A stretch of DNA of 64,000 bases from an uncultured Clostridia bacterium (GCA_938034875.1 CALHND010000019.1:113307-177306); one strand, 5' to 3'. Positions 34,715 to 43,524 are shown, numbered from the stretch's first letter. Translations and numbers: made by a program. The notes: generated from the letters alone by a model not told the origin.

Positions 34715-36717
34715 AAAATATCGGTAGATTATGCTCTGTATTAATGTTCATATTTTTATATGCTCCCATAGCAGTAATGATTTTCTTTTCGTTTAATTCA
34801 TCACGCAGCACATATGTTTTTGAAAGTTTTTCAACAAAATGGTACGGCGAGCTTTTCAGTTCAGGTGCAACGCTGACAGCGCTAAAAAACACACTTGTTT
34901 TGGCCGCTCTTTCAGCACTTATTGCAACTTTACTTGGTACGTTAGCTGCTGTTGGCATATTCAATATGCGCTCAAAATGGGGCAAAAGCACCATCATGAC
35001 CGTTACAAACATTCCTATGATGAATCCTGATGTTGTAACCGGTGTTTCAATGATGCTGTTATTTGTTTTTATCGGCAGACTGATCGGTGCGACGCAATAC
35101 CTTAGTTTTTACACAATTTTAATAGCACATATTACATTTAATTTACCTTATGTAATACTAAATGTACTGCCTAAACTGCGTCAAACTGATAAAAATTTAT
35201 TCGAGGCTGCACAAGATCTAGGATGCACCACGCGCTCAGCATTTTATAAGGTTGTGCTGCCAAATATTTCCTCGGGAATAGTTTCCGGATTTATTATGGC
35301 GTTTACGCTGTCACTTGATGATTTTGTAATCAGTTACTTTACTAACGGTATCGGCTTTCAAACACTCCCGTTGTTAATTTATAATCAAACCACCAAAAAG
35401 ACAGTAAAACCTGATATTTATGCTTTGTCCAGCGTAATTTTCTTTGCAATTTTAATTTTACTTATAATTGTAAATCTAATTCAGGCGCGTTCAGAGAGTA
35501 GAACAAAAGGTTTTAATAAAGCTGGTATTTTGGCACGTGTAGCAGGTAAAATTGGTGACTGGTTTGAAAATACATTTAAAACGCGTAAGGCGAGGGTTTC
35601 TGTTGTAAGCGCAACACTTGCTGTATGCATAGCGCTGAGCGTTTTTGCTGTTAATTCATTGCAGACTACAATTTCTGATGAGTATAATGAGCTATTCAGT
35701 AATCTTAGTGCTGAATATCGCACTGACCTTGCCGGAACAGAGCTTAATGTGTTTAACTGGGGAGAGTATATTTCTGATGGCGATGAAGACACATTAGATG
35801 TAATTGCGTCTTTTGAGGCCCTTACAGGAATTCAGGTTAATTACGATTATTTTGATAGTAATGAGTCAATGTATTCAAAGTTGAAAAGTGGCGCTGTGTC
35901 ATACGACGTTATTATTCCGTCGGATTATATGATTGAGCGTATGCGCAACGAGGGCATGCTCACAAAAATTGATTTGAGCAAAATTACTAATTTCAGCTAT
36001 ATTGATGATAAATATAAGAACCTGTTTTTTGATGAGAATAATGAATACTCAGTTGCGTATAATGCGGGTACAGTCGGATTGATTTACAATAGTAAGCTTG
36101 TTGATGAACCGGTTGACAGTTGGACAATAATGTGGGATGAAAAATATAAGGACAATATCCTTACTTTTAACAATCCACGCGACTGTTTTGCAATTGCTCA
36201 GCTTATACTCGGTCAGAACCTTAACACAGAGGAAAAGAGCGACTGGTCTGATGCGGCTGACTTGCTTATTAAACAAAATAGTCTCCTTCAGGGAAGGGTA
36301 ATGGACGAGGTATTTAATAAAATGGGGGGCGGAAACGCTGCTATGGCTCCGTATTATGCCGGCGACTATTATACAATGCTCGAAACAAATCCCGATTTGA
36401 AGTTTGCTTATCCAAAAGAAGGTTTCAATATATTTGTTGACTCAATGTGCGTGCCTAACTGTGTTAAAAACTATGATGCAGCCATGATGTTTATCAACTA
36501 TATGTGCGAGCCGGAAATTGCACTTGCAAATGCAGAATACATTTGCTACACATCTCCAAATACTGCGGTAGCAAATAACCCTGAATATTCGTTCTATAAA
36601 GATGAAATACTGTACCCATCTGCTGAGGTAATTAAGAACGCGCAGTACTTCCATGATTTTAATTCTGAAATCCGTGATTATTACGAATCACTTTGGGAAA
36701 AGATTTTAATATCATAA
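34711..36717 (+). CDS. potCD: PotC-PotD fusion: polyamine permease with attached substrate-binding domain
   Basis: This 668-residue protein joins two normally separate subunits. Residues 1 to about 265 are a PotC-type permease with six helices and the EAA loop FEAAQDLGCTTRSAFYKVVLP near 170. A basic linker and one extra membrane helix (about 295-315, VVSATLAVCIALSVFAV) then lead to a PotD-type periplasmic-binding domain (about 340-668) with LNVFNWGEYISDGD, YDVIIPSDYMIERM, FNNPRDCFAIAQ and APYYAGDYYTM. No lipobox is seen, so the binding domain is tethered outside the cell by the helix. Polyamine specificity is inferred from family. Confidence 0.93.
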   Translation: MKNIGRLCSVLMFIFLYAPIAVMIFFSFNSSRSTYVFESFSTKWYGELFSSGATLTALKNTLVLAALSALIATLLGTLAAVGIFNMRSKWGKSTIMTVTNIPMMNPDVVTGVSMMLLFVFIGRLIGATQYLSFYTILIAHITFNLPYVILNVLPKLRQTDKNLFEAAQDLGCTTRSAFYKVVLPNISSGIVSGFIMAFTLSLDDFVISYFTNGIGFQTLPLLIYNQTTKKTVKPDIYALSSVIFFAILILLIIVNLIQARSESRTKGFNKAGILARVAGKIGDWFENTFKTRKARVSVVSATLAVCIALSVFAVNSLQTTISDEYNELFSNLSAEYRTDLAGTELNVFNWGEYISDGDEDTLDVIASFEALTGIQVNYDYFDSNESMYSKLKSGAVSYDVIIPSDYMIERMRNEGMLTKIDLSKITNFSYIDDKYKNLFFDENNEYSVAYNAGTVGLIYNSKLVDEPVDSWTIMWDEKYKDNILTFNNPRDCFAIAQLILGQNLNTEEKSDWSDAADLLIKQNSLLQGRVMDEVFNKMGGGNAAMAPYYAGDYYTMLETNPDLKFAYPKEGFNIFVDSMCVPNCVKNYDAAMMFINYMCEPEIALANAEYICYTSPNTAVANNPEYSFYKDEILYPSAEVIKNAQYFHDFNSEIRDYYESLWEKILIS

Positions 36718-36723
36718 ACAGTA

Positions 36724-36757
36724 AAAATCAACCGATTGCTTAATCGGTTGATTTTTT
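36724..36757 (+). terminator. Terminator of the pot operon
   Basis: AAATCAACCGATT pairs with AATCGGTTGATTT and is followed by a T-run. Confidence 0.9.
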
Positions 36758-36786
36758 TATGCTGTTATATTTAATATCAAAACAAT

Positions 36787-36822
36787 AAAAAAGCCACACT
36801 GTAAATCACAGTGTGGCTTTTG
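36787..36822. terminator. Second hairpin before the island
   Basis: AAAAGCCACACTG pairs with CAGTGTGGCTTTT. It is the last AT-rich element before base composition changes, and could end transcripts from either side. Confidence 0.8.
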
Positions 36823-36887
36823 GAACATCGCAACACTATAGATGCCACGGCCTTCGCCCACTCGCAAGCGTCCTGCCGATTATATTT

Positions 36888-37721
36888 TTACTCCATAGGA
36901 GATAGGTCTTCGCTATGAGCCTCCAGAGCTTCGATTCGGTGATCTTGAGTCAGGATCTCCATCTGGCTTATAGCGATGGCATTGAGTTTTGTCAGCCGTT
37001 CGGCCTGAGACATCCCCTCATTGATGAACACCGCATTCAGGTTCTCCAGATTGGACAGGCAGACCAGCTGAGAGACATTGGCGTAGTCACGGATATTCCC
37101 TTTCAGATCGGGATGGCTGTCCCGCCACTGCTTTGCAGTCATACCGAACAGGGCCATGTTCAACACATCGGCTTCACTGGCATACACCATGGAAATCTGC
37201 TTTGCGGAAAGCTCCGGCGGAATCAGGTTCTCCTTGATAGCATCTGTATGGATGCGGTAATTGATCTTGGCCAGATTTCGCTTGATGTCCCAGCCAAGCT
37301 GTTTCATTTCCTCGGCCTTGAGTCGTTCAAATTCTTTGATCAGATAGATTTTGAACTCAGGGCTGATCCACATGCCGAACTCAAAGGCAATGTCTTTGTA
37401 GGCATATGTACCGCCATATCTTCCGGCCTTTGCCCGCAGTCCAATTGCATGCGTCTTTTCAACCCACTCTTTGACGCTGAGTTTGTAGCTGTTCAAACCA
37501 GCCTGACTTCTAATTGCGGCGAATTCGCCATAATTAAAATCCGGGTTGTGGATCTGTTCCCATATCCCGAGGAATTCAACTGTGTTTCGGTTTCGCAGCC
37601 AGTCGGAGATGAAAAAGTCTCCGTCTTTCGCCCTGAGCATATCAGTCAGGGAGATATAATCCTTGTCGTCAATGGTGGTGACCGAAATTTCTGTCCCATG
37701 GACAATCAATTTATTATTCAT
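36888..37721 (-). CDS. KilA-N domain protein
   Basis: The 277-residue protein has a KilA-N DNA-binding domain in its N-terminal 130 residues (DYISLTDMLRAKDGDFFISDWLRNRNTVEFLGIWE, then KTHAIGLRAKAGRYGGTYAYKDIAFEFGMWISPEFKIYLIKEFERLK). The C-terminal half is helical with no recognised domain. KilA-N proteins occur on phages and mobile elements and their cellular role is mostly unknown. The gene follows the phosphatase gene with no gap, so these minus-strand genes are likely one transcript read out toward the chromosome. Confidence 0.88.
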   Translation of the reverse strand: MNNKLIVHGTEISVTTIDDKDYISLTDMLRAKDGDFFISDWLRNRNTVEFLGIWEQIHNPDFNYGEFAAIRSQAGLNSYKLSVKEWVEKTHAIGLRAKAGRYGGTYAYKDIAFEFGMWISPEFKIYLIKEFERLKAEEMKQLGWDIKRNLAKINYRIHTDAIKENLIPPELSAKQISMVYASEADVLNMALFGMTAKQWRDSHPDLKGNIRDYANVSQLVCLSNLENLNAVFINEGMSQAERLTKLNAIAISQMEILTQDHRIEALEAHSEDLSPME

Positions 37722-38201
37722 TCAGAAATCACCTCCATGAATTGCTGATTGCAACTGGATATGGTGCAACAGCCCCCGGCAGCCTTCCTCCACATCCCGC
37801 CAGGTCGTGTCGAAATCGTCGGTGTACCACGGATCGGCCACCTCTCCGGGACGGTTGGTAAAGTCCATCAGCAGGTGCATCTTGTCGGCAAAATCGCCGC
37901 CGCAGATCCGGTACATACTCCGCAGGTTGGCCCGATCCATGCCAATCAGAAGGTCGTACTTCTCGTAATCGCTGTTCAGAAGCTGCCGGGCTCGTTTGCC
38001 GGAACAGTCGATGCCATGCTCGGACAGCTTGCGGCGGGCTGGCGGATAGACCGGGTTTCCGATCGCCTCGGTGCTGGTAGCCGCTGACTCGATTTGAATG
38101 TTCTGCTCCAGACCGGCTTTCTTCACCAGATCCTTCATGATAAACTCGGCCATCGGGCTTCTGCAAATATTTCCGTGGCAGAGAAAAAGTATCCTGATCA
38201 T
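37722..38201 (-). CDS. Low-molecular-weight protein-tyrosine phosphatase
   Basis: The 159-residue protein is a cytoplasmic LMW-PTP (Wzb/YwlE fold, also related to arsenate reductase). The active-site loop is LCHGNICRSPMAEF, a CX5R motif of C-H-G-N-I-C-R-S, and the general acid is in VADPWYTDDFDTTW near residue 125. The start at 38201 fits the family's N-terminus; GGAG sequences lie shortly upstream. The coding region is completely contained in another minus-strand open frame that begins with a DUF1016-N domain. The target in this element is unknown; context with KilA-N suggests element regulation. Confidence 0.85.
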   Translation of the reverse strand: MIRILFLCHGNICRSPMAEFIMKDLVKKAGLEQNIQIESAATSTEAIGNPVYPPARRKLSEHGIDCSGKRARQLLNSDYEKYDLLIGMDRANLRSMYRICGGDFADKMHLLMDFTNRPGEVADPWYTDDFDTTWRDVEEGCRGLLHHIQLQSAIHGGDF

Positions 38202-38682
38202 GCTCCGTACACTCCAACTCATTCCTATCGCACTCAGTATAGCACGGAACCTCAGATTCGTCGAGTTGGATTTCCAGATGGGCGTCAGAATCGATTTTTC
38301 TCTGGAGTTCCACCTTTGACCAGCCAAAACGACCAGCAGCACGAAGATACCAGCGCCGCTCCTCCAGCTCCATGTCTACTTCCAGAATGACTACATTCTG
38401 TGTCCAGCTGATCTCCATGGCCAGCGTCAGCAATTCGGGGGTGTCCTCATACATCCGATAGAACTCCCGCATCCGGCGAAGGTTCCGTGGGGAGAAGCCG
38501 GAAGCATCGGGGAAACGGCTGTGCAGATATTCGGCTGCGGCCACTGCTGCGCCTTTCTCAGGCCGGGAACAGACGATGCGGCCCAGTTCGCAGCAGAGTT
38601 GCATCTGGGGCATCTCGGCGCTCAGCGCAGCCTCCAGAGCCGCAAACATGGTGGAATAATCGATGTTTTTGCGGATGTTCAT
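37729..38682 (-). CDS. DUF1016 N-terminal domain protein, frame running on through the phosphatase gene
   Basis: The first 130 or so of 317 codons encode a DUF1016 N-terminal domain (the helical part of PDDEXK nuclease-like YhcG proteins), with FAALEAALSAEMPQMQLCCELGR, FSPRNLRRMREFYRMYEDTP and WTQNVVILE. The nuclease domain that normally follows is missing. After about residue 160 the frame lies over the LMW-PTP gene in another register and its sequence looks like shadow coding (many Arg, Gly, Ser). Either a truncated gene reads on to a chance stop, or a true overlapping pair. RBS: GGAAAGGAGAAGCT before the ATG. Confidence 0.6.
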   Translation of the reverse strand: MNIRKNIDYSTMFAALEAALSAEMPQMQLCCELGRIVCSRPEKGAAVAAAEYLHSRFPDASGFSPRNLRRMREFYRMYEDTPELLTLAMEISWTQNVVILEVDMELEERRWYLRAAGRFGWSKVELQRKIDSDAHLEIQLDESEVPCYTECDRNELECTEHDQDTFSLPRKYLQKPDGRVYHEGSGEESRSGAEHSNRVSGYQHRGDRKPGLSASPPQAVRAWHRLFRQTSPAASEQRLREVRPSDWHGSGQPAEYVPDLRRRFCRQDAPADGLYQPSRRGGRSVVHRRFRHDLAGCGGRLPGAVAPYPVAISNSWR

Positions 38683-38718
38683 AGCTTCTCCTTTCCGGCA
38701 GAACCTGCCTTATTTAGA

Positions 38719-38772
38719 AACAGGCCAAAGAGAAGCACAGGAGGCGCCTCCTGCGTTTCTCTTTGGCCTGTT
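38719..38772. terminator. Long hairpin between the phosphoesterase and DUF1016 genes
   Basis: AACAGGCCAAAGAGAA (38719-38734) pairs with TTCTCTTTGGCCTGTT (38757-38772), with an inner CAGGAGG/CCTCCTG stem. It touches the stop codon of the phosphoesterase and is long for a plain terminator. Confidence 0.65.
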
Positions 38773-39518
38773 CACACCACTTGTACCATCTGCTCCCAGA
38801 GCAGGACGAAGCGGTCGTCGATGATTTTGTTGTTGTGGTAATGTCCGAACAGCCAGTAGTGGAACTTGGCTCGTTCTTTGACTTCCTCCAGGAAGCCGGT
38901 CAGGTGGTCGTGAACATAGCCGCCATTTCCCAGTGTGTCCACGATGCTGTTTGGGGCGCAGTGTGTGATCACATAGTCCATCTCATAGTGAATGCTTTCC
39001 AAGCTGTGCCGAGCTTCCTCATACTCGGATTTATCGGGAAGCTCTTGTTTCCACCAGGATCGGTGGTTGACCCGGAATCGGGCGCCCATTCTGCGAAGGG
39101 CCCAGTATTGTTCTTCGTAATCGGGTGCTTTGGGGTTCAGGATACCGTCCTCGATATCATGGCTTCTGGCACCGCCCATGGTAAAGAAGGAGTATCCTTG
39201 CAGGTCAAAGACCTGCCCGCGCATCAGGTGGATCACATGAGGCCGGACTCGCTGGATTTTTCCGCCGTTCCATTCCTCTGTCGGGTATTTTCTCAGCAGG
39301 TCGAAGTTTTCATGGTTGCCGCTGATGAACAGCGTGGTAAAGGGCAGATCCTCCAGCCAGTCCAGATTCCGCTCCTCCTTCTTGCCCCCATCCCATACGC
39401 CGCCAAAATCTCCGCAGATAATCATATAGTCTTCCTTGGTCATTCCGGCCTGCTCGGGGAAGTATTCGGGTGCAAACCGCTGGAAGTTACCATGGGTATC
39501 GCCGGTTGCATAGATCAT
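38772..39518 (-). CDS. Metallophosphoesterase (island copy)
   Basis: The 248-residue protein is a calcineurin-like phosphoesterase with a full motif set: GDTHGNFQR near residue 6, ICGDFGGVW near 33, ISGNHENFD near 65, VITHCAPNS near 180 and FGHYHNNK near 225. It is clearly related to the chromosomal protein at 23071-23757, but keeps the canonical GNHE and GHxH residues which that one lacks. Genes of this type often accompany serine recombinases on clostridial elements. Substrate unknown. AGAAGGTGAACC precedes the ATG. Confidence 0.88.
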   Translation of the reverse strand: MIYATGDTHGNFQRFAPEYFPEQAGMTKEDYMIICGDFGGVWDGGKKEERNLDWLEDLPFTTLFISGNHENFDLLRKYPTEEWNGGKIQRVRPHVIHLMRGQVFDLQGYSFFTMGGARSHDIEDGILNPKAPDYEEQYWALRRMGARFRVNHRSWWKQELPDKSEYEEARHSLESIHYEMDYVITHCAPNSIVDTLGNGGYVHDHLTGFLEEVKERAKFHYWLFGHYHNNKIIDDRFVLLWEQMVQVV

Positions 39519-39541
39519 TTCGGTTCACCTTCTTTTGCTTA

Positions 39542-41167
39542 TTATATCATATCCTGCTCCACCTGAACGCCGCCGCGGAGGAAGACCGTGATTTTCTCCG
39601 CTGAGTTGACCTTGACCGTATCCACCAGCTGCCGGATGAGAGCTTCATCCCATTCGCTGATGTGGGTGGACGCCTGATCCATCGCGGCAGCCGCATCTTC
39701 AATGCGCCGTACAGCCTGAGCGTTGCTCTGACGCTGTTCTTCGATCAGGGCCCGCTTTTCTTTCAGTACGGCAGCCTCATTCATGACAGCTCTCAGCTGG
39801 GCGGTGCAGGCGGTGGCATCCTCCGCTCGGGCGGATTCTGCCACCAGCTCACGGGTCTGGTCGTTCAGCTCGTCCAGCCGCCTTTCAATATCGGCAAGAC
39901 TCATGCTCTCGCCGGGAACCGGAGCCAGCTCCATTTCCATGGCGGAGGTGATCTGCCGGATCAGCGTACTCTTTTGACTCATGACGGAGTTGATTGCGGC
40001 GAGGATTGCCTTCTGGAGCGGTTCCTCGTCCAGCGTTGGTGAGTTGTGGCAGTACTTGGTGCCGTAGTCCAACCGGCTGACACAGCGCCACACGATGCGC
40101 TTCCTGCCTTGCTTGGACCAGGTGCAGCGGCGGTACAGGGTGCCGCATTCGCCGCAGACAAGGCGCTCCGACAAGGCGTATTTGCTGGCATAGGATGTCA
40201 TCCCCGTGGGGGCATTCTTTTTGGAAGGGCTTTTTCCGGCACTGCGCCGCGCCATCTCTGCCTGTACCGCATCGAAGGTTTTGCGCTCCACGATGCCCTC
40301 ATGATGGTTCTGCACCAGATACATGGGGAGCTGCCCCGTGTTGCGGATGACCTTGCGGCTGATGCAGTCGCTGATGTAGGTCTTCTGAAGGAGGACATCT
40401 CCGCAATACTTCTCATTGGTCAGGATGCTTCGGATCGCCGTGATCGTCCATTGGGAGCCGCCGGTCACATTGGGGATCTGCTCCATTTCCAGCCTTTCTT
40501 TGATCATCCGAAGGCTGGCTCCGCTCAAATACTGGTCATAGATCGAGCGAACCACTTCGGCTTGCTCCTGGATGATTTTCGGTTTGCCGTTCTCGCCTTT
40601 TTCATAGGCGTACAGCCGGTTATACTGTATGATTGTCTTTCCCTCGCGCATGGCCTGCCGCTTGCCCCAGCGGACATTGGCGCTGATGCTCTCGCTTTCC
40701 GCCTGGGCGAAGGCTCCAAGCATGGTGATGAGGATCTCGCTGTCGGCTTCCAGCGTGTTGATGTTCTCCTTTTCGAAGATGACCGCAATGCCCAATTCCC
40801 GCAGGGCCCGGATGTAATTCAGGCAGTCCACCGTATTTCTGGCGAAGCGGGAGATGGATTTGGTCAGGACGATGTCGATCTTCTTCTGCTTGCACAGCCG
40901 GATCATCTTCAGGAATTCGGGCCGCTTCCGAGCCGATGTCCCTGTGATGCCCTCGTCTGCGAAGATCCCGGCCATGGTCCACTCCCGGTTGGTCATGATC
41001 TTGTCGGTGTAGTAGTTCTGCTGGGCCTCATAGCTGGTGAGCTGTTCCTCGTCATCGGTGGATACCCGGCAGTAGGCGGCCACGCGAAGCTGGCGCTGAA
41101 CCGCCTGCCGGCTTGCGACCTCTGGCTTTGCGGGTATGGTGATGACTTTGGGCGGGCTTTCTCTCAT
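39542..41167 (-). CDS. Large serine recombinase 1
   Basis: This 541-residue site-specific recombinase has the catalytic resolvase domain (about 28-170: AAYCRVSTDDEEQ with the nucleophilic Ser, then LTKSISRFARNTVD), a recombinase domain (about 190-300), a zinc ribbon (CGECG near residue 340 and a CVSRLDYGTKYCHNSP pair) and a long C-terminal coiled-coil (about 400-500). Large serine recombinases integrate and excise elements between attB and attP. It is the third of three adjacent recombinase genes on the minus strand and lies 6 bp after the second. It is probably essential for element movement. Confidence 0.93.
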   Translation of the reverse strand: MRESPPKVITIPAKPEVASRQAVQRQLRVAAYCRVSTDDEEQLTSYEAQQNYYTDKIMTNREWTMAGIFADEGITGTSARKRPEFLKMIRLCKQKKIDIVLTKSISRFARNTVDCLNYIRALRELGIAVIFEKENINTLEADSEILITMLGAFAQAESESISANVRWGKRQAMREGKTIIQYNRLYAYEKGENGKPKIIQEQAEVVRSIYDQYLSGASLRMIKERLEMEQIPNVTGGSQWTITAIRSILTNEKYCGDVLLQKTYISDCISRKVIRNTGQLPMYLVQNHHEGIVERKTFDAVQAEMARRSAGKSPSKKNAPTGMTSYASKYALSERLVCGECGTLYRRCTWSKQGRKRIVWRCVSRLDYGTKYCHNSPTLDEEPLQKAILAAINSVMSQKSTLIRQITSAMEMELAPVPGESMSLADIERRLDELNDQTRELVAESARAEDATACTAQLRAVMNEAAVLKEKRALIEEQRQSNAQAVRRIEDAAAAMDQASTHISEWDEALIRQLVDTVKVNSAEKITVFLRGGVQVEQDMI

Positions 41168-41173
41168 ATTGTT

Positions 41174-41917
41174 TCACTCCTTCCCAATTACTTGACCGTT
41201 TTTTAACTGGATATTCAGGCTTCCATCGTTATGACAATGGATGGCGGACACTGAGCTTTGAAGCAGTTCTGCATCCAACGCAGCCATGGGCTGACGCCCG
41301 GAAAACACTCTGCGCAGACGAACCGTTTCGTATTCGCGGGAGTCGACGGCACTATACTGTGCCGCAGCGATGGTCAGGATCAATTCCTTTGCGGCATCCT
41401 CGTCGATTGGCTGGCATTCCATCACCCTGTCAAGCTCACGCTGCAGGTTCAGTTCAGTGGATCGATCAGGCGGCGCTGTTGCCGGAAGCCGGAGCTGTTC
41501 CGGCGATACGATCAGGCTGTTGAGCAGATTCAGCACCTGCCGCTCCATACGCGCTGTCGATGGCCGCCCGCTGAAGCGGCGGAGGAGCTTCTGCGTGTCC
41601 GTTTTGGGAGCTGCCGTCTGTTTTGCGCTTCGCTTTTCCAGTGCTTTCTCCAGGGCTTGTCGATCAATGACCGGCGGATAGCCGCGCTCTCCCGTATAGC
41701 GGCTGTCTTCCAGAATTCGGGCGACCATGTTTTTGTTCCAGACCTTTCCCTCGTCATAGGGAATTGACTGTTCCCGAAGCTCCTCTACCAAGGTGTTATA
41801 GGTGGCACCCGCAAGGTATTGCCGGAAGATATGCTCCACCAGCTTTGCTTCCTGCGGGTGAAGGGCGATTTCCCCCATAACCACCCTGTAACCAAACGGC
41901 TGCTTCCGATTGCCCAT
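41174..41917 (-). CDS. Recombinase-family protein lacking the catalytic domain
   Basis: The 247-residue product matches the recombinase (DNA-binding) domain of large serine recombinases: RKQPFGYRVVMGEIALHPQEA, IFRQYLAGATYNTLVEELRE and NKNMVARILEDSRYTGERGYPPVI. The N-terminal resolvase domain with its Ser is absent, and so is the zinc ribbon. The start overlaps the stop of the upstream recombinase (TGATG), so it is translated in a fixed ratio with it, which argues for a functional accessory protein and not simple decay. It may act as directionality factor, DNA-binding partner or heteromer subunit. Confidence 0.85.
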   Translation of the reverse strand: MGNRKQPFGYRVVMGEIALHPQEAKLVEHIFRQYLAGATYNTLVEELREQSIPYDEGKVWNKNMVARILEDSRYTGERGYPPVIDRQALEKALEKRSAKQTAAPKTDTQKLLRRFSGRPSTARMERQVLNLLNSLIVSPEQLRLPATAPPDRSTELNLQRELDRVMECQPIDEDAAKELILTIAAAQYSAVDSREYETVRLRRVFSGRQPMAALDAELLQSSVSAIHCHNDGSLNIQLKNGQVIGKE

Positions 41918-43524
41918 CAGCGCACCGTCCTTTCTATGGTTTCGGCCAGCTCCAGCCCGTTTTTCAGGCGGAAGCGGATTCGCTCATTGCTTTCCACGAT
42001 GATCGTTTCAACGAGCTCACCGAACAGCTCTGCGTCAAAGCTGTCAAGGAAGTCCGGGCCATCATTCAAGATTTCCATCAGCTCTCTTGTTTGGGCGATG
42101 GTGTTGTCGCCATCGACGGTCAGAAGACGCTCCTTTTTCAGCTTTACAGCGCGGAGCTGCTCGGTCAACTCATTGCTCTGGGATATAAAAATGTCAGGAT
42201 CAATGAGGCCCTGTTGTTTCAGCGTGGCCAACATTTGATTCTGACTGGTAAGATCGGATATTTGCTTGTTGAGTTCAATGACATCCAGGCTCCAAAGCAT
42301 CCGGCGGTTGCGGATGGCTTGGAGCGAGGTGATCATTTCCATGAGGATGGGTTCGCCATGGTGCTTGAGCTTATAGTATAGGCGGATGAAAGCATTTGTT
42401 ATTTCATCTTCTGCAATTGGTGTAATGCCGCATTTGATGCCATGTCTCTTTTTATCGTGTCCTATACATACCCAGTATGTGATGCCGCGCACAACCTTGC
42501 GACGAAATAGTGACTGGCAGTCGCCACATACTATTTTTTTCCGAAACGCATACGGACTGTTTTTCGTTAATGTAATCTTCTGAGCACGAGATTTCATCAA
42601 AGCATTTGCTTTCTCAAAATCTTCTTTTGGTACGATTCCTTCGTGTGTCCCGTATGCGTAGTAAGAAACCTTCTGCCCTCGGTTCAGTCGGCATTTATAT
42701 GGAAGCGTATCTGTTGAGAAGTATTTTTGCCACACAGAGTCGCCAATGTACTTTTCATTCGAGATAATATATCGAATAGCAGTTGAATCCCAAGCGACTT
42801 CACCAGATTTACACGGGATGCCTTCTTCTCGCAGGTCAGATGCTATCCGCTCTGTACTTTTGCCGGAAAGATACTCTTTGAATATCCGTTGTACGATAAC
42901 AGCTTGTTCCTCCACAATGCGTATGGAATGATCCTGTAGAGTATATCCGTATGGCAAGTTTGCGGGTATATATGTTCCGGCCTGCATTCGTTTTTGAATG
43001 CCCCACCTCATATTGCCGGAGATGGATTCGCTCTCGGCCTGGGCGAAGGAGGCGAAGAGCGCAGTCATCATTTCGCCGGACATCGTCGCAGTGTCAATGT
43101 TCTCTTTCTCGAAGTAGACGCCGACACCGAGCGATTTCAGCTCTCTGATGGTTTCCAGGCATTCCTTGGTATTGCGGGCAAAGCGGGAGATGGATTTTAC
43201 CAGCACCCTGTCGATCAGCCCTCTGCGGCAATCTGCCAGGAGCCGCTGGAAGTCCTCACGCTTTTCAGCCGATGTCCCAGTGATACCCTCATCTGCGTAT
43301 ATGTCTACCATTCTCCAGTTTTCCTTGCTGGAGATCAGGTCGCTGTAGTGACGGTTCTGGGCGGCGAAGGAGTTAAGTTGGTCATCAGAGGCGGAGCTGA
43401 CACGGGCGTATGCCGCAACCCGCAATTTGGCGTTTTGGGGCTTTTCGGTTGCCTCGATGGTGATGACCCGGTATTGCTTTTCCCGAAGCGCCATGCTGCC
43501 GTCGGTCATCAGCTTTTCCGCCAT
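41917..43524 (-). CDS. Large serine recombinase 2
   Basis: The 535-residue recombinase has the catalytic domain (about 30-170: AAYARVSSASDDQ with Ser, LVKSISRFARNTKE), the recombinase domain (about 190-300), a zinc ribbon (CGDCQSLFRRK near residue 335, then CIGHDKKRHGIKCG) and a C-terminal helical part. It is the first gene of the recombinase cassette. Bases about 42370-42960 (recombinase and zinc ribbon region) are clearly more AT-rich than both ends of the same gene, a sign of a mosaic. AGGAGGTGAAC precedes the ATG. Confidence 0.93.
   Translation of the reverse strand: MAEKLMTDGSMALREKQYRVITIEATEKPQNAKLRVAAYARVSSASDDQLNSFAAQNRHYSDLISSKENWRMVDIYADEGITGTSAEKREDFQRLLADCRRGLIDRVLVKSISRFARNTKECLETIRELKSLGVGVYFEKENIDTATMSGEMMTALFASFAQAESESISGNMRWGIQKRMQAGTYIPANLPYGYTLQDHSIRIVEEQAVIVQRIFKEYLSGKSTERIASDLREEGIPCKSGEVAWDSTAIRYIISNEKYIGDSVWQKYFSTDTLPYKCRLNRGQKVSYYAYGTHEGIVPKEDFEKANALMKSRAQKITLTKNSPYAFRKKIVCGDCQSLFRRKVVRGITYWVCIGHDKKRHGIKCGITPIAEDEITNAFIRLYYKLKHHGEPILMEMITSLQAIRNRRMLWSLDVIELNKQISDLTSQNQMLATLKQQGLIDPDIFISQSNELTEQLRAVKLKKERLLTVDGDNTIAQTRELMEILNDGPDFLDSFDAELFGELVETIIVESNERIRFRLKNGLELAETIERTVR

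Noticed and set aside
36915..37748. 277-codon plus-strand frame
   Set aside because: Exact antisense of the KilA-N gene with no family features.
40046..41206. 386-codon plus-strand frame opposite recombinase 1
   Set aside because: Antisense shadow of a conserved serine recombinase with no recognisable domain.
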